Assembly (NCBI GenBank): GCA_002721875.1 | Contig: PBLU01000023.1 | Span: 1-27,287 of the forward strand | DNA length: 27,287 bases | Source: Chloroflexota bacterium | Lineage (GTDB): Bacteria; Chloroflexota; Dehalococcoidia; UBA1151; TMED-70 | Direction: 5' to 3' | Program-made: the position numbers and the translations under genes | In this document: positions 7,487-16,923 of the stretch, one piece after another | Layout of the letters: each line of letters begins with the position of its first letter | How positions within the stretch are numbered: position 1 is the first letter of the stretch | Notes under the pieces: model-generated | The model's database searches: none | Told to the model about the DNA's origin: nothing | Seen by the model: only the letters and a program-made list of their open reading frames with translations

Positions 7487-9086
7487 TTGCAAAACCTTGA
7501 TAGTTATTATTAGAAATCTCTTTACATTTATTTCTGTATATATCTTGGCCACCTATATATGGCATGAAAACTCTTTTTTTACCCGGAACATTTGCACCTA
7601 CATACCAAGAATTGCAAGAATACCTTAGAGTATTACTCGCCACATCCTCAACATGATTCATCCAATCATTTTCAGCTGATATAGTAGCTTCTATTTGATT
7701 ATTTTTGGAAGTAGTTAATTTATCAATACAATCATATATCCATTCAACATGTTGTTCAATTGCAACCATCATATTAGTAAGAACTGATGGACTTCCTGGT
7801 CCTGTAATTGTAAAAAGGTTAGGAAACCCATTAATTGACAATCCTAAATAGGATCTAGGACCATCAATCCATTTTTCAGACAATTTAATATTATCTTTTC
7901 CAGTAATATCAATGGATAATAATGCTCCAGTCATTGCGTCAAATCCAGTAGCAAAAATTATCACATCAAACTTAAATTCTTTTTCTTTGGTTGAAATACC
8001 AGTTTTAGTTATTGAAGTAATAGGATCAACGTTTATATCTAATAGTTCAACATTCTTTCGGTTATATGTTTCAAAATAATTTGTATCTGCACATAATCTT
8101 TTGCAACCAATAGTATTTTTTGGTGATAAAAGATTCGCAGTTTTGGGATCTTTTACAATTTCATGAATCTTCAGCCTTACGAATTCAGCTGCAAGGTCAT
8201 TAGCTTCTTGTTCAACTGCAACATCAGTAAATCCAGAAAGAAAAACTTCTTGCCCTCCAATTTGCCATCTTTTATTTAATTCATTTATTCTTTCTTCTTC
8301 TGAAAGATCTAGTAGTTTCTTTTCATCGTATTGATTATAGCTGATTCCAGCCCTCGTATATCTAGCTTTATTCCTTATATCTGAATAACTAGATTTGGCT
8401 CTAATAATTTCCTTCTCTGTTAGTGCCCTATTTTTTGCTGGAATAGAATAATTCGGAGTTCTTTGAAAAACTTTTAATTCTTTTGCCTGTTTAGCAATAA
8501 CAGGAATTGATTGTACTGCTGAAGAGCCTGTTCCTATTATCGCAACTTTTTTATTGGTAAAATCAACTCCATTATGTGGCCATTTTCCAGTTAAGTACCA
8601 ATCACCTTCAAAAGAATCTAATCCATCAAAGTCTGGATCCTTGATGGAAGAAAGTGTTCCAGTAGCCATTACACAAAAGCTTGCAGTAAATTTTTGGTTT
8701 GAGTCAGTAATTATTTCCCATTTCTTTGAATTTTCATCATATCTTGCTGAATCAACACTAAGGTCAAAATTGATATCTTTACGCAAATTAAATCTATCAG
8801 CCACATGTCCAGCATAACTTAAAATTTCTGTTTGATCAGAGTATCTATTTGACCATACCCAATCTTGTTGGAGTTCTTCAGAAAATGAATAGCTATATTC
8901 TATACTTTCAATATCACATCTTGCTCCTGGATATCTATTCCAATACCATGTTCCTCCAACATCTGACGCTCTTTCAATGATTTCAACTTTCAAATTCAGT
9001 CGACGTAATTTATAAAGCATATACATACCTGCAAAACCTGCACCAACAATAACTACATCTAATTTCTTATTTTCTATTTTTTTCAT
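7479..9086 (-). CDS. Baeyer-Villiger-type flavin monooxygenase, atypical
   Basis: A 535-residue two-dinucleotide-domain flavoprotein: FAD motif GAGFAG (15-20), GGTWYWNRYPGARCD (44-58), NADPH motif GTGSSA (185-190), and ATGF near residue 380. Overall it matches phenylacetone/cyclohexanone monooxygenases, which insert oxygen next to a ketone using NADPH and O2. The Arg thought to stabilise the peroxyflavin is present (GCKRLCADTNYF, Arg329). The fingerprint FxGxxxHxxxWP at 159-170 instead reads FEGDWYLTGKWP, with Leu165 where His is expected. It may therefore be a divergent hydroxylase, oxidase or BVMO. It lies 50 bases behind the D-serine-dehydratase-like gene in the same direction. No clear ribosome-binding site. 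Confidence 0.88.
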   Translation of the reverse strand: MKKIENKKLDVVIVGAGFAGMYMLYKLRRLNLKVEIIERASDVGGTWYWNRYPGARCDIESIEYSYSFSEELQQDWVWSNRYSDQTEILSYAGHVADRFNLRKDINFDLSVDSARYDENSKKWEIITDSNQKFTASFCVMATGTLSSIKDPDFDGLDSFEGDWYLTGKWPHNGVDFTNKKVAIIGTGSSAVQSIPVIAKQAKELKVFQRTPNYSIPAKNRALTEKEIIRAKSSYSDIRNKARYTRAGISYNQYDEKKLLDLSEEERINELNKRWQIGGQEVFLSGFTDVAVEQEANDLAAEFVRLKIHEIVKDPKTANLLSPKNTIGCKRLCADTNYFETYNRKNVELLDINVDPITSITKTGISTKEKEFKFDVIIFATGFDAMTGALLSIDITGKDNIKLSEKWIDGPRSYLGLSINGFPNLFTITGPGSPSVLTNMMVAIEQHVEWIYDCIDKLTTSKNNQIEATISAENDWMNHVEDVASNTLRYSCNSWYVGANVPGKKRVFMPYIGGQDIYRNKCKEISNNNYQGFAIS

Positions 9087-9136
9087 TTTTCTATAAAGTT
9101 TATTTTATTATTATCCAAAAAATAACTCATCAAATA

Positions 9137-10231
9137 CTAGACTCTATCTCTAGCATCAATCTTTATTTCTCCTGACACAAACCCTTCTTCATTAACTTTC
9201 AAAGCTCTTGAATACTTAGGTGATACTGTGCAAGCATGACCAGGTTGAGCCAAAACATAATCTCCAAATGATAAAGATTCTCCATTTAACTTTATAATTC
9301 CATGCTCTTCGTTTTGAAAAATTAACTTACAATTGGGTTTATCAACAAGATTAAATCTATTTTCAGTAATAGGATCAGATGAAATAGCTTTTGCACCTAT
9401 ATCCACAGTTACTGTGTCATTATCTTTATTTTCATCAATTACTTGACCTATTACAACTCCAGCTATTATAAAATCTAATTCTTTTTGCTTGATATTTGAT
9501 GCATCCCAATATATCCATGTACCAGGAGATAACTTAATATCTTTTTCTTCTATATAAAAATGAAATGACCAAGAACCTCCAACTATAATTTCAAGATTAT
9601 TAAGATAATAAGTTTCTTTCAACTTTTTTTCCAAAATTCTAATTTCATCCAAAGTTTTTTTAGATTCAATTTTTCTTTCTTCGATATCGGTTTTTCCATG
9701 CATATGACCATCATAAGCATGAATACCTAGAATATTAATATTTTCGGTACCAAAGATTTGAAGTAAGAATTCATCAATATTGTCAATTAATACACCTGTT
9801 CGATTCATTCCAGTATCTAAATCAATATAAACTCCATACAAACCTTTGATATTTTTCAGTAAATTAATATGATAAATATTAGAAGCAATTGTTGAGAATT
9901 TTGTTTTAGGAAATTTATTGATGATTTTTTGAAATCTTTCAATTTTCTTTAAGGATGAAATTGGATATGCTAATATCAATTCTTCTGGTTCACAATCAGC
10001 TAAAACCTCCAGCTCATTAAGCGTAGAGGTTTTATGCCTAGTAATTCCATTCTTAATTAACTTATCCAAGATATATTTTGACTTATGAGTCTTTGCATGA
10101 GGGACAAGTCTTTTTTTATCTCCAATCATTGAAATTATTGTATCTATATTTGATTCTACTTTAGACTCAAATATTAGAAATTCGGGAGTTTCGATTTCAG
10201 AAATATCACTTAATTTATAGTCATTGAACAT
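9137..10231 (-). CDS. D-serine dehydratase / D-threonine aldolase-like PLP enzyme
   Basis: A 364-residue fold-type III (alanine-racemase-like) PLP enzyme. The internal-aldimine lysine is Lys47 in PHAKTHK, and the C-terminal metal site reads GHAC (His332, Cys334). In this family eukaryotic-type D-serine dehydratases (DSD1) use His-x-Cys to hold zinc, while D-threonine aldolases use His-x-Asp with a divalent metal; the Cys here favours a D-serine-dehydratase-like activity (D-serine to pyruvate and ammonia) or a related beta-hydroxy D-amino-acid lyase. It is the first gene before the flavin monooxygenase. The ATG lacks an obvious Shine-Dalgarno sequence. Confidence 0.87.
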   Translation of the reverse strand: MFNDYKLSDISEIETPEFLIFESKVESNIDTIISMIGDKKRLVPHAKTHKSKYILDKLIKNGITRHKTSTLNELEVLADCEPEELILAYPISSLKKIERFQKIINKFPKTKFSTIASNIYHINLLKNIKGLYGVYIDLDTGMNRTGVLIDNIDEFLLQIFGTENINILGIHAYDGHMHGKTDIEERKIESKKTLDEIRILEKKLKETYYLNNLEIIVGGSWSFHFYIEEKDIKLSPGTWIYWDASNIKQKELDFIIAGVVIGQVIDENKDNDTVTVDIGAKAISSDPITENRFNLVDKPNCKLIFQNEEHGIIKLNGESLSFGDYVLAQPGHACTVSPKYSRALKVNEEGFVSGEIKIDARDRV

Positions 10232-10245
10232 AATTATTATAAAGT

Positions 10246-10262
10246 GTATATAAACAGTATAC
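10246..10262. promoter_or_regulatory. Inverted repeat in divergent promoter gap
   Basis: GTATA and TATAC, separated by seven bases, form a small inverted repeat in the 113-base gap between the divergent D-serine-dehydratase-like and GDPD genes. On the minus strand the right half includes TATACT, a plausible -10 giving a leader of about 18 bases. With arms this short it may be chance. Confidence 0.25.
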
Positions 10263-10344
10263 TATCAAGGTATTTAGTTTACATAAAAAACATATCAAAA
10301 TTGAAGTTTATTTTTTCATAAATTTTCATAAGGTTATCTAATAA

Positions 10345-11115
10345 GTGTTTAATAATGAATTCAACTTAATAGCTCATCGAGGGTATTCAGAGAAATCTCC
10401 GGAAAATACTATAAATTCTTTTGATCTAGCTTTAGAAAAAGGGTTTTATAATTTTGAATTTGATGTTCAACTTACTAAAGATAAAATACCTATAGTTATT
10501 CATGATGATAATTTAGTAAGAACATCAGGTAGAAAGGGTGTGATTTCTAATATGAATTATTCTGAATTAAGACACATAGAAGTAAAAAATAAATTTAATA
10601 CCCATGGAAGTTTCTATATACCCAAACTTGATGAAGTATTAATAAGATATAAAAATAAAGCTCATTTACATCTTGAATTAAAATCAAGAGATCAGGACTT
10701 ATCACAAATTGTCTATAATTACTTGGAAAAATATAATTGGCTGCATTCTGAAAAAAAAATATTTGAAATTGGAGGCATAACAATTAGTAGTTTTTATATC
10801 GAGCAAATCATACGATTTAATTTTTTTTGTATAAATGAAAATACTTCTTGGCTAATCGATCGAATTACACCAAATGATTTGATTATATGTAGTAAAAATA
10901 AAATTGATATGATTTGTCCAAAAGCTTCAAATAGTGAATATAATATGGTTTCAGAAGCTTATGAAAAAAATATTTCTGTAAGGAACTGGGGTATAAAAGA
11001 TGAAAAAGATTTAATAAATGCTTATAATTCAGGAAGTAAAGGAACTACTATAGATTGGCCCACTAGAGGAAAGGAAGTAATTTTAAAATATGAAAATAAC
11101 AAAATTAGTAATTAG
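10345..11115 (+). CDS. Glycerophosphodiester phosphodiesterase family protein
   Basis: A 256-residue GDPD-fold enzyme beginning at GTG. Active-site residues are all present: His11-Arg12 (AHRGY), PENT at 19-22, Glu38 and Asp40 (EFDVQ), His53 (VIHDD), Glu111/Lys113 (LELKS). It ends with TIDWPTRG, like the GDPD at 2519-3235. No signal peptide. An in-line ATG shortly after the GTG is out of frame, so GTG is required; an AAGG lies about 11 bases upstream, a long spacing. The 3' end overlaps the rhamnonate-dehydratase-like gene by 26 bases, so the two are cotranscribed and may act on the same compound. The substrate may not be a classical glycerophosphodiester. Confidence 0.88.
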   Translation: MFNNEFNLIAHRGYSEKSPENTINSFDLALEKGFYNFEFDVQLTKDKIPIVIHDDNLVRTSGRKGVISNMNYSELRHIEVKNKFNTHGSFYIPKLDEVLIRYKNKAHLHLELKSRDQDLSQIVYNYLEKYNWLHSEKKIFEIGGITISSFYIEQIIRFNFFCINENTSWLIDRITPNDLIICSKNKIDMICPKASNSEYNMVSEAYEKNISVRNWGIKDEKDLINAYNSGSKGTTIDWPTRGKEVILKYENNKISN

Positions 11116-12283
11116 AAACTTATCTGGTCATTTTGAATCTGATGGAGAATTCTGGGAAGAAAGACTAGTTAGGCCCATCGATATATATCCTGAATATGAA
11201 ATTGAAAAACACGAAAATTGGTCTCTTCAAAAAAATAAAAATGTTTCTACAAACTCCATATTTGTGGAGATTCATACTGACAAAGATATTTATGGTACAG
11301 CTGGTCCTATAGATTCTTTACAGGCTGACGTTATAGAAAAATCTCTGTCCAAAATTATCTTAGGTAAGGATCCTTTAGCAATAGAGTTATTGTGGGATCA
11401 AATGCATAGGATTAATGTTCATGGTCGACAAGGAATAACAATGATGGCAATTAGTGCTATAGATTGTGCTTTATGGGACTTGAAAGGAAAATTTTATGAA
11501 ACTCCAGTTTTTAAGATTTTAGGTGGTCCAACTAGAAAAGAAGTTCCTGCATACGCATCTATGCTCGGTTTTAATGTTACTGATATGGGTTTAGTAAAAG
11601 AACGTTCAAAGTATTTTAAAGATCAAGGATATACTGCACAAAAATGGTTTTTTAGATATGGACCAATGTCAGGAAATGAGGGATTGAAAAAAAATATTGA
11701 GATGGTAAAAACTCTAAGAGAAACACTTGGTGACAGTTATGAAATAATGTTAGATTGTTGGCAGTCTATGGATTATAAGTATGTTGTACAACTTGCAAAA
11801 AATATAGAAGAATTCAGACCATATTGGCTAGAAGAAACAGTTATGAATGACAGAGTTGAAATTTATAAAAAAATTAAAGACAAAATTTCTATTCCTCTTT
11901 CAGGAGCAGAACATGATTATACAAGATGGGGAATGCTTAGATTTATAGAGAAAAACGCTCTAGATTTTCTTCAACCAGATATTTACTGGGCAGGTGGTTT
12001 ATCTGAAGTTATAAAAATATCCAGCTTAGCAACTACTTATGATCTAATAACAATTCCACATGGTCATTCATCAAATGCTTCTTTACATTTTTCCTTGTCT
12101 CAAGTTCCAATACATACTCCCTACCAAGAGTTCTTAATAAAATGGAATAAAATACATCAGCATTTTTTGAAAACCCCTGAAACTCCTGATAAAGGAAAAT
12201 TTTATGAAACTGATATAGTTGGATTAGGGATGGAATTGGATATCAACAAAATAGAAAAAGAAGAAAAAATAGAAATAAAATAA
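11090..12283 (+). CDS. Enolase-superfamily acid-sugar dehydratase, RhmD-like
   Basis: A 397-residue mandelate-racemase-group enzyme. Metal ligands Asp222 (MLDCW), Glu248 (WLEE) and Glu274 (GAEHDYTR), then Asp297 (QPDIYWAGGL) and His324 (IPHGHS), match the order and spacing of L-rhamnonate dehydratase (Asp, Glu, Glu, catalytic His), and Lys185 precedes the RYGP motif typical of that family. Likely reaction: dehydration of a six-carbon acid sugar to a 2-keto-3-deoxy acid. No aldolase or kinase for the product is in the window. The start overlaps the GDPD gene by 26 bases, which suggests coupled translation. The exact acid sugar cannot be told from sequence. Confidence 0.9.
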   Translation: MKITKLVIRNLSGHFESDGEFWEERLVRPIDIYPEYEIEKHENWSLQKNKNVSTNSIFVEIHTDKDIYGTAGPIDSLQADVIEKSLSKIILGKDPLAIELLWDQMHRINVHGRQGITMMAISAIDCALWDLKGKFYETPVFKILGGPTRKEVPAYASMLGFNVTDMGLVKERSKYFKDQGYTAQKWFFRYGPMSGNEGLKKNIEMVKTLRETLGDSYEIMLDCWQSMDYKYVVQLAKNIEEFRPYWLEETVMNDRVEIYKKIKDKISIPLSGAEHDYTRWGMLRFIEKNALDFLQPDIYWAGGLSEVIKISSLATTYDLITIPHGHSSNASLHFSLSQVPIHTPYQEFLIKWNKIHQHFLKTPETPDKGKFYETDIVGLGMELDINKIEKEEKIEIK

Positions 12284-12297
12284 TCTAAATAAATAAA

Positions 12298-13902
12298 CTA
12301 TTTTTTATAAATATTTTCCATTTCATAAGCATCCAAAGATAAGATTTTTGAGCTAGATCCTTGAGATATTACTGACACACCAACACTATCTTTTCTTGTA
12401 GGATATAATCTTGAGGCTATACATTGTCTTTCATTTATAAAAACTTCCACTACACTTTTATCAACAAAAATTGTTAGTTTTAGATTCTCTTTTTCAGATA
12501 AATAAAATGGAGCAACCTCAGGAGGTCGAGATATAACTTCTTTATCTTGACTTGAATATGAGGTATCTAGAGAAATTATACTGTAGGAAGCTTCTAGTCT
12601 TTTTTTGAGATCCCATCCATCATACTTATCCCAATCTCTAAAACCTCTATTTTTATAAAATGATATTCTAGTGAATTCCTCACTATTTTCAGATCTTAAT
12701 ACTCGTATTTCAAACATCGATGCATCACTAACTAGTACATCTAGTTTAATTTCAATTGAGTTCCCCCTAATCTTTTCGAAAACTTTTTCCTGATTTGGTA
12801 AAATTTCTATATTCTTGAGAGAAATATGATTTTTTCTCAAAGATTCAATATCTCCAGCTGGTTTTATAGTCAAGACATCTCTATTGATAGCATCTTTACC
12901 AGCTATACCTATTTCTCTAGGAAGTGTCATAAGTTGATCCCATCCATAAGTATTTTTTGAATGATTCATATTAAAAATAACTATATTTTTACCATTTTTA
13001 CACGGAGTAGCTGAGGGTGCATGAACACCTCCCGGATGGGCTGCACCAAAATTAAATTCATGGTGAGAGGTTACTATAAATTTATCTCTATCTTTATCAT
13101 AATCACCGAGTAATGCTTGCCCTCCACTCATATGACTGAAGAAATAAAGAATATATCTGTCTTCTAGAGGCCAAAAATATGGACAGGCCCCATCATCTCC
13201 AATTTTAGTAAAATTATCTCCTTCAATAAATGGATGTAGATATTCCCAATTTATAAGATCTTCAGACTTAAATAAAAAATTAGCCATCCTTCTTCTGCCT
13301 GATGACAAATGTGGTAATGTTCCACCAGACAGAGAATAATAATAATTATCCTTTTTCCAAATACATGGATCAAATACTCTATAAGGAAGGTTAGAACCAT
13401 CTTCACTTTGAATATCTATAACTGGCCTATTATCATTTATTTTTTCCCAATTTAGCAGTAAATCATCATTAGAAATAGCTATCATATTTCCAACTTTAGT
13501 ACCGTGATAAATTGCTATAACTTTTTTGTCTTCCACATATGTTGCTCCTGAGAAACATGCCTCTTCTGGATTAGGATAAATCGCATATGGCAAATCTTCC
13601 CAATGAACTAAATCTTTACTATAAGCATGACCCCAATGTTGTCTAGTGTCTTCAGGAGGATAAGCCTGATAGAAAAGGTGCCAATATCCTTTCCAAAAAC
13701 ACAAACCATTAGGATCATTAAGTGTGTTTTCTGGATTAACATAATGAAAATTAGGCCTAAAAGGATCGTCCTTGTAGATATTTCTACTAGCATTGAGCCT
13801 TTTTATTATTTCATCTTTTTCTAAAGCTTTAATTTGATCAGACAATATACTTGGGTAGCTATATTTAGGAACCTTAGATTCTCTATCGGGATAAATTTGC
13901 AT
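12298..13902 (-). CDS. GH32-family glycoside hydrolase-like protein
   Basis: A 534-residue protein with the GH32 five-bladed propeller followed by the usual beta-sandwich (from about residue 370). Nucleophile Asp63 sits in TLNDPNG, WGHAYSKDLVHWE is at 90-102, CFSGA at 116-120, and the stabilising Asp178 in VFDP replaces the usual RDP. At the acid/base position, where invertases and levanases have EC, this protein has GAC (Ala239-Cys240-Pro241). There is no signal peptide, so it would act in the cytoplasm on sucrose, a fructoside or a related compound, if it is active. It starts five bases after the ketopantoate-reductase-like gene, at the end of the amino-acid transporter operon. Confidence 0.9.
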   Translation of the reverse strand: MQIYPDRESKVPKYSYPSILSDQIKALEKDEIIKRLNASRNIYKDDPFRPNFHYVNPENTLNDPNGLCFWKGYWHLFYQAYPPEDTRQHWGHAYSKDLVHWEDLPYAIYPNPEEACFSGATYVEDKKVIAIYHGTKVGNMIAISNDDLLLNWEKINDNRPVIDIQSEDGSNLPYRVFDPCIWKKDNYYYSLSGGTLPHLSSGRRRMANFLFKSEDLINWEYLHPFIEGDNFTKIGDDGACPYFWPLEDRYILYFFSHMSGGQALLGDYDKDRDKFIVTSHHEFNFGAAHPGGVHAPSATPCKNGKNIVIFNMNHSKNTYGWDQLMTLPREIGIAGKDAINRDVLTIKPAGDIESLRKNHISLKNIEILPNQEKVFEKIRGNSIEIKLDVLVSDASMFEIRVLRSENSEEFTRISFYKNRGFRDWDKYDGWDLKKRLEASYSIISLDTSYSSQDKEVISRPPEVAPFYLSEKENLKLTIFVDKSVVEVFINERQCIASRLYPTRKDSVGVSVISQGSSSKILSLDAYEMENIYKK

Positions 13903-13907
13903 TTGAT

Positions 13908-14948
13908 TTATAGTAATTTTTCTATTTCTAAAAGGTTTTCTTCAGAAGGTTCAAAACCAACTCCGAGTGAGTTTACAACCTGCGTAACTTTGTCGCAAAA
14001 AGGTGTAGAAACATTATTTTTTTTACCAACTTGACTGACAAAACCTGTAAGATAATCAATCTCTGTTCTTCTCTTTTTTAGTACATCTTGACCAAAAGAA
14101 GGTCTACTAGATGAACCTGCTTGCCTTGCCTGTTCTAACATTTGACTTTTTATTTCTTCAATTTTTTTACCACCTTTAGCAGCTTCTACAAAATCATCTG
14201 GATCTAATCCTACAATCTTACCCAATTTATATCCTTCAGATTTAGCAACCACTACTACCTCAGCTGCGACTTTTATGGCAATATCTTGAGTAATAGTCTT
14301 TGACCTAACATCAGCAGTACCCCAACCGGTTAATCCAGCCAAGGGATTAACCATACAATTTATCATTAATTTTGACCATCTCTCAGAAATCAATTCTTCA
14401 GTATATTCAGAAATACCAACTGCTTGCATCATATCTACAAATTCCTTCAGTCTATTGGATAACCCACCGCTTAATTCACCTATTTTATACGCAACATCTG
14501 ATCTACTATCTGTTCTCCAAGCTTTTCCAGGTTCTGTTGCCATTGCACTAATCAAAATAACGCATCCTAGAGTTTTTTCTTTTCCAACAATTTCTGCTAC
14601 TTTTAAGTCATTTATTCCATTCTGAAAATCAACAAAGTAGCCTTCATTCTTTACGTAATTTTTTAAAGCATGAGTTACCCATTCAGTGTCATATGATTTT
14701 ACTGATATTATTCCAATATCAAATTTTTCTTTAGTTTCTTGGAGCATGTTAAGATGAATAGCATTGGGCTTACAGATGTGAACTTCATCTTGATTTGTTA
14801 CTTCTAAACCATTTTTTTGAATCTCAGTTATGTGTTCATGCCAAGTATCTATTAAGGTTACATCGTGACCATCTTTAGACAGCATTCCCCCAACAACTCC
14901 ACCAATACCACCTGCTCCAAATACTGCTATTCTTTTCTTTTCATGCAT
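13908..14948 (-). CDS. Ketopantoate reductase family (PanE/ApbA) protein
   Basis: A 346-residue NADP-dependent reductase of the PanE/ApbA family. The Rossmann motif GAGGIGG lies at 11-17, followed by FQNGIND (substrate-binding Asn), SERWSKLMINC (catalytic-type Lys) and RRTEIDYLTG (the family's Glu). Classical PanE, about 300 residues, reduces 2-dehydropantoate to pantoate in CoA synthesis; this one is longer, and its place between an amino-acid transporter and a GH32 gene suggests a catabolic 2-keto-acid or 2-hydroxy-acid reductase instead. AAGGAAA precedes the ATG. It is 76 bases after aapP and five bases before the GH32 gene. Confidence 0.87.
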   Translation of the reverse strand: MHEKKRIAVFGAGGIGGVVGGMLSKDGHDVTLIDTWHEHITEIQKNGLEVTNQDEVHICKPNAIHLNMLQETKEKFDIGIISVKSYDTEWVTHALKNYVKNEGYFVDFQNGINDLKVAEIVGKEKTLGCVILISAMATEPGKAWRTDSRSDVAYKIGELSGGLSNRLKEFVDMMQAVGISEYTEELISERWSKLMINCMVNPLAGLTGWGTADVRSKTITQDIAIKVAAEVVVVAKSEGYKLGKIVGLDPDDFVEAAKGGKKIEEIKSQMLEQARQAGSSSRPSFGQDVLKKRRTEIDYLTGFVSQVGKKNNVSTPFCDKVTQVVNSLGVGFEPSEENLLEIEKLL

Positions 14949-15024
14949 ATTTATTTCCTTAGTTAAATTATTAAAATTTTATTTGATAATAATATAACTC
15001 TAAAATAAATGACAATAGAAAAAT

Positions 15025-15762
15025 TTATAATATTTGGCTTAAGAATAATTTAGTACGATCTTCTTGAGGATTTTCAAAAAAATGTTCTGGGGTTCCTGAT
15101 TCTACTATAAGACCTTCATCAAAAAAAAGAAATCTATCAGCTACCTCTTTAGCAAATCCCATTTCGTGAGTTACACAAATCATAGTCATACCTGATTGCG
15201 CTAACTCAGTCATAACATCCAAAACTTCCTTTATCATTTCAGGATCCAAAGCAGAAGTAGGTTCATCAAATAACATTATTTTAGGCTGCATTGCCAAAGC
15301 TCTAGCAATTGCTACTCTTTGTTGTTGTCCCCCAGAAAGCTGTGAGGGAAATTTCATAGCTTGCTCAGGAATACCTACTCTTTCCAATAAACTCATTGCT
15401 AAATCTTCAGCCTCTGACTTGGGAAGTTTTTTTACTTTTTGTGGTGCTAATGTTATGTTTCTGAGTACTGATAAATGAGGAAAAAGATTAAATTGTTGAA
15501 AAACCATACCCACTTCTGACCTGATTTTTTCAATATTTTTCAAGTTATTATTTAATTCTGTTCCATTTACTTTAATCAAACCAGAATCATGCTCTTCCAA
15601 ACCATTAATAGTTCTTATATATGTTGATTTTCCTGACCCAGACGGACCAAGAACAACCACTACTTCACCTTCATATATATCAGCAGTTATTCCTTTTAGA
15701 GCCTGAAAGGAGCCAAAAAATTTAGTGACTTCTTTAGTTTCTACAGATATTTTTTTATTCAT
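15025..15762 (-). CDS. aapP: Amino-acid ABC transporter ATP-binding protein
   Basis: A 245-residue polar-amino-acid-type ABC ATPase. Walker [10 protein letters not shown] is at 39-47, the Q-loop is in [11 protein letters not shown], the signature is LSGGQQQR, Walker B is [13 protein letters not shown], and the H-loop follows in [26 protein letters not shown] is the family's typical C-terminal end. It energises the import complex formed by the two permeases just upstream, 11 bases away. Identity as AapP/GlnQ/GltL-type is certain; the symbol rests on the operon layout. Confidence 0.95.
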   Translation of the reverse strand: MNKKISVETKEVTKFFGSFQALKGITADIYEGEVVVVLGPSGSGKSTYIRTINGLEEHDSGLIKVNGTELNNNLKNIEKIRSEVGMVFQQFNLFPHLSVLRNITLAPQKVKKLPKSEAEDLAMSLLERVGIPEQAMKFPSQLSGGQQQRVAIARALAMQPKIMLFDEPTSALDPEMIKEVLDVMTELAQSGMTMICVTHEMGFAKEVADRFLFFDEGLIVESGTPEHFFENPQEDRTKLFLSQIL

Positions 15763-15773
15763 AATTTCCCTCC

Positions 15774-16919
15774 CTATTGACTAACATTAAGCTTCCTTTC
15801 TATAGATCTACTTATTTGTGAAAGAATTATGGAAATAAACCAGAAAAGTAGTGCTACTATAAGTAAAACCTCTATAGATTTACCATAAAATTCTTGCTGT
15901 TGCTCAGGAATCAATCTACCAATTCTTAGTAGATCGGTTATACCTAAAATAAACACTAAGGATGTATCCTTAAAAATAGCTATAAATGTGCTGACAATTG
16001 CCGGAATAACAATTCTAATTGCCTGCGGTAAGGTAATAAAAAGTAATTCTAAATACGTACTTAAGCCAAGAGCTGTAGCAGCTTCTTTTTGTCCTTTAGG
16101 AATAGATTGCAACCCTCCCCTAACTACTTCTGCTATATATGCACTGGAAAATAATGAAAGAACAATCATTGCTCTGATAACTAAATTTATATCACTTAAT
16201 GAGAATAAATCTGGAAGAAAATTTGGAAGAACAAACCATGCAAAGAAAAGCCATGCAATCAATGGAGCGCCCCTAAACGTTTCAATGAAAGCAATTGAAA
16301 CAAGCTTTATTGTTCTATAGGAACTAGCTCTACCCAAAGCAAATATTACCCCAAGAGGAAACCCTGCTAATATAGCTATTATTGCAAGAATAATATTAAC
16401 AAAAAAACCTCCCCAAAGAGTAACCTTTGGACCACCAGCAATAGCTAGTAGGAAAAACATAAAAGGAATAAATATTATCCATGAAATAATTAGGCCTCTT
16501 GAAATTATTTTTTTATAGTTTGTCCTTATGAAATATATGGAAATATAAAACATAAGTGAAAAAAATAAAAGTAATACCACATTTATTAGCATGGGAGATG
16601 TAGTGAATATTAGAAATGGGATTATAAGCATTCCAATATAAAGAATTGAAGTTTTGATTTGAAAACCATAAATAAAACTTATAGTTGAAGATATTAGAAA
16701 AGATGATACGTAAAAAATTGTCCAAATTCTCCATAAATCCTCTTCTGGAAATAGTCCCACCAACAGTATTTTTCTATTCACTTCAATCAAAGTCCAATCT
16801 GAAGTAAAAACAAAAGTAAAAAATAATGATCCAATAAAATATATTACAAAAGCACCAGAAATTGTCAGAACAATATCAATTTTTGTTGCCAAAAGATTTT
16901 CTTTTATCCAAGTTATCAT
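15774..16919 (-). CDS. aapM: General L-amino-acid ABC transporter permease AapM
   Basis: A 381-residue permease. The N-terminal half has several extra membrane helices (from about residue 12), and the C-terminal half is the HisM/GltJ-type transport domain with the EAA loop [21 protein letters not shown] and the exit [16 protein letters not shown]. The long N-terminal extension is typical of AapM (about 380 residues), unlike the 220-residue polar-amino-acid permeases. It lies four bases after aapQ and 11 before aapP. It forms the membrane channel with AapQ. Confidence 0.92.
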   Translation of the reverse strand: MITWIKENLLATKIDIVLTISGAFVIYFIGSLFFTFVFTSDWTLIEVNRKILLVGLFPEEDLWRIWTIFYVSSFLISSTISFIYGFQIKTSILYIGMLIIPFLIFTTSPMLINVVLLLFFSLMFYISIYFIRTNYKKIISRGLIISWIIFIPFMFFLLAIAGGPKVTLWGGFFVNIILAIIAILAGFPLGVIFALGRASSYRTIKLVSIAFIETFRGAPLIAWLFFAWFVLPNFLPDLFSLSDINLVIRAMIVLSLFSSAYIAEVVRGGLQSIPKGQKEAATALGLSTYLELLFITLPQAIRIVIPAIVSTFIAIFKDTSLVFILGITDLLRIGRLIPEQQQEFYGKSIEVLLIVALLFWFISIILSQISRSIERKLNVSQ

Positions 16920-16923
16920 TTCT

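Noticed and set aside
13608..14034. Several open frames on both strands across the GH32/PanE junction
   Set aside because: All are out-of-frame shadows of the two well-supported minus-strand genes.
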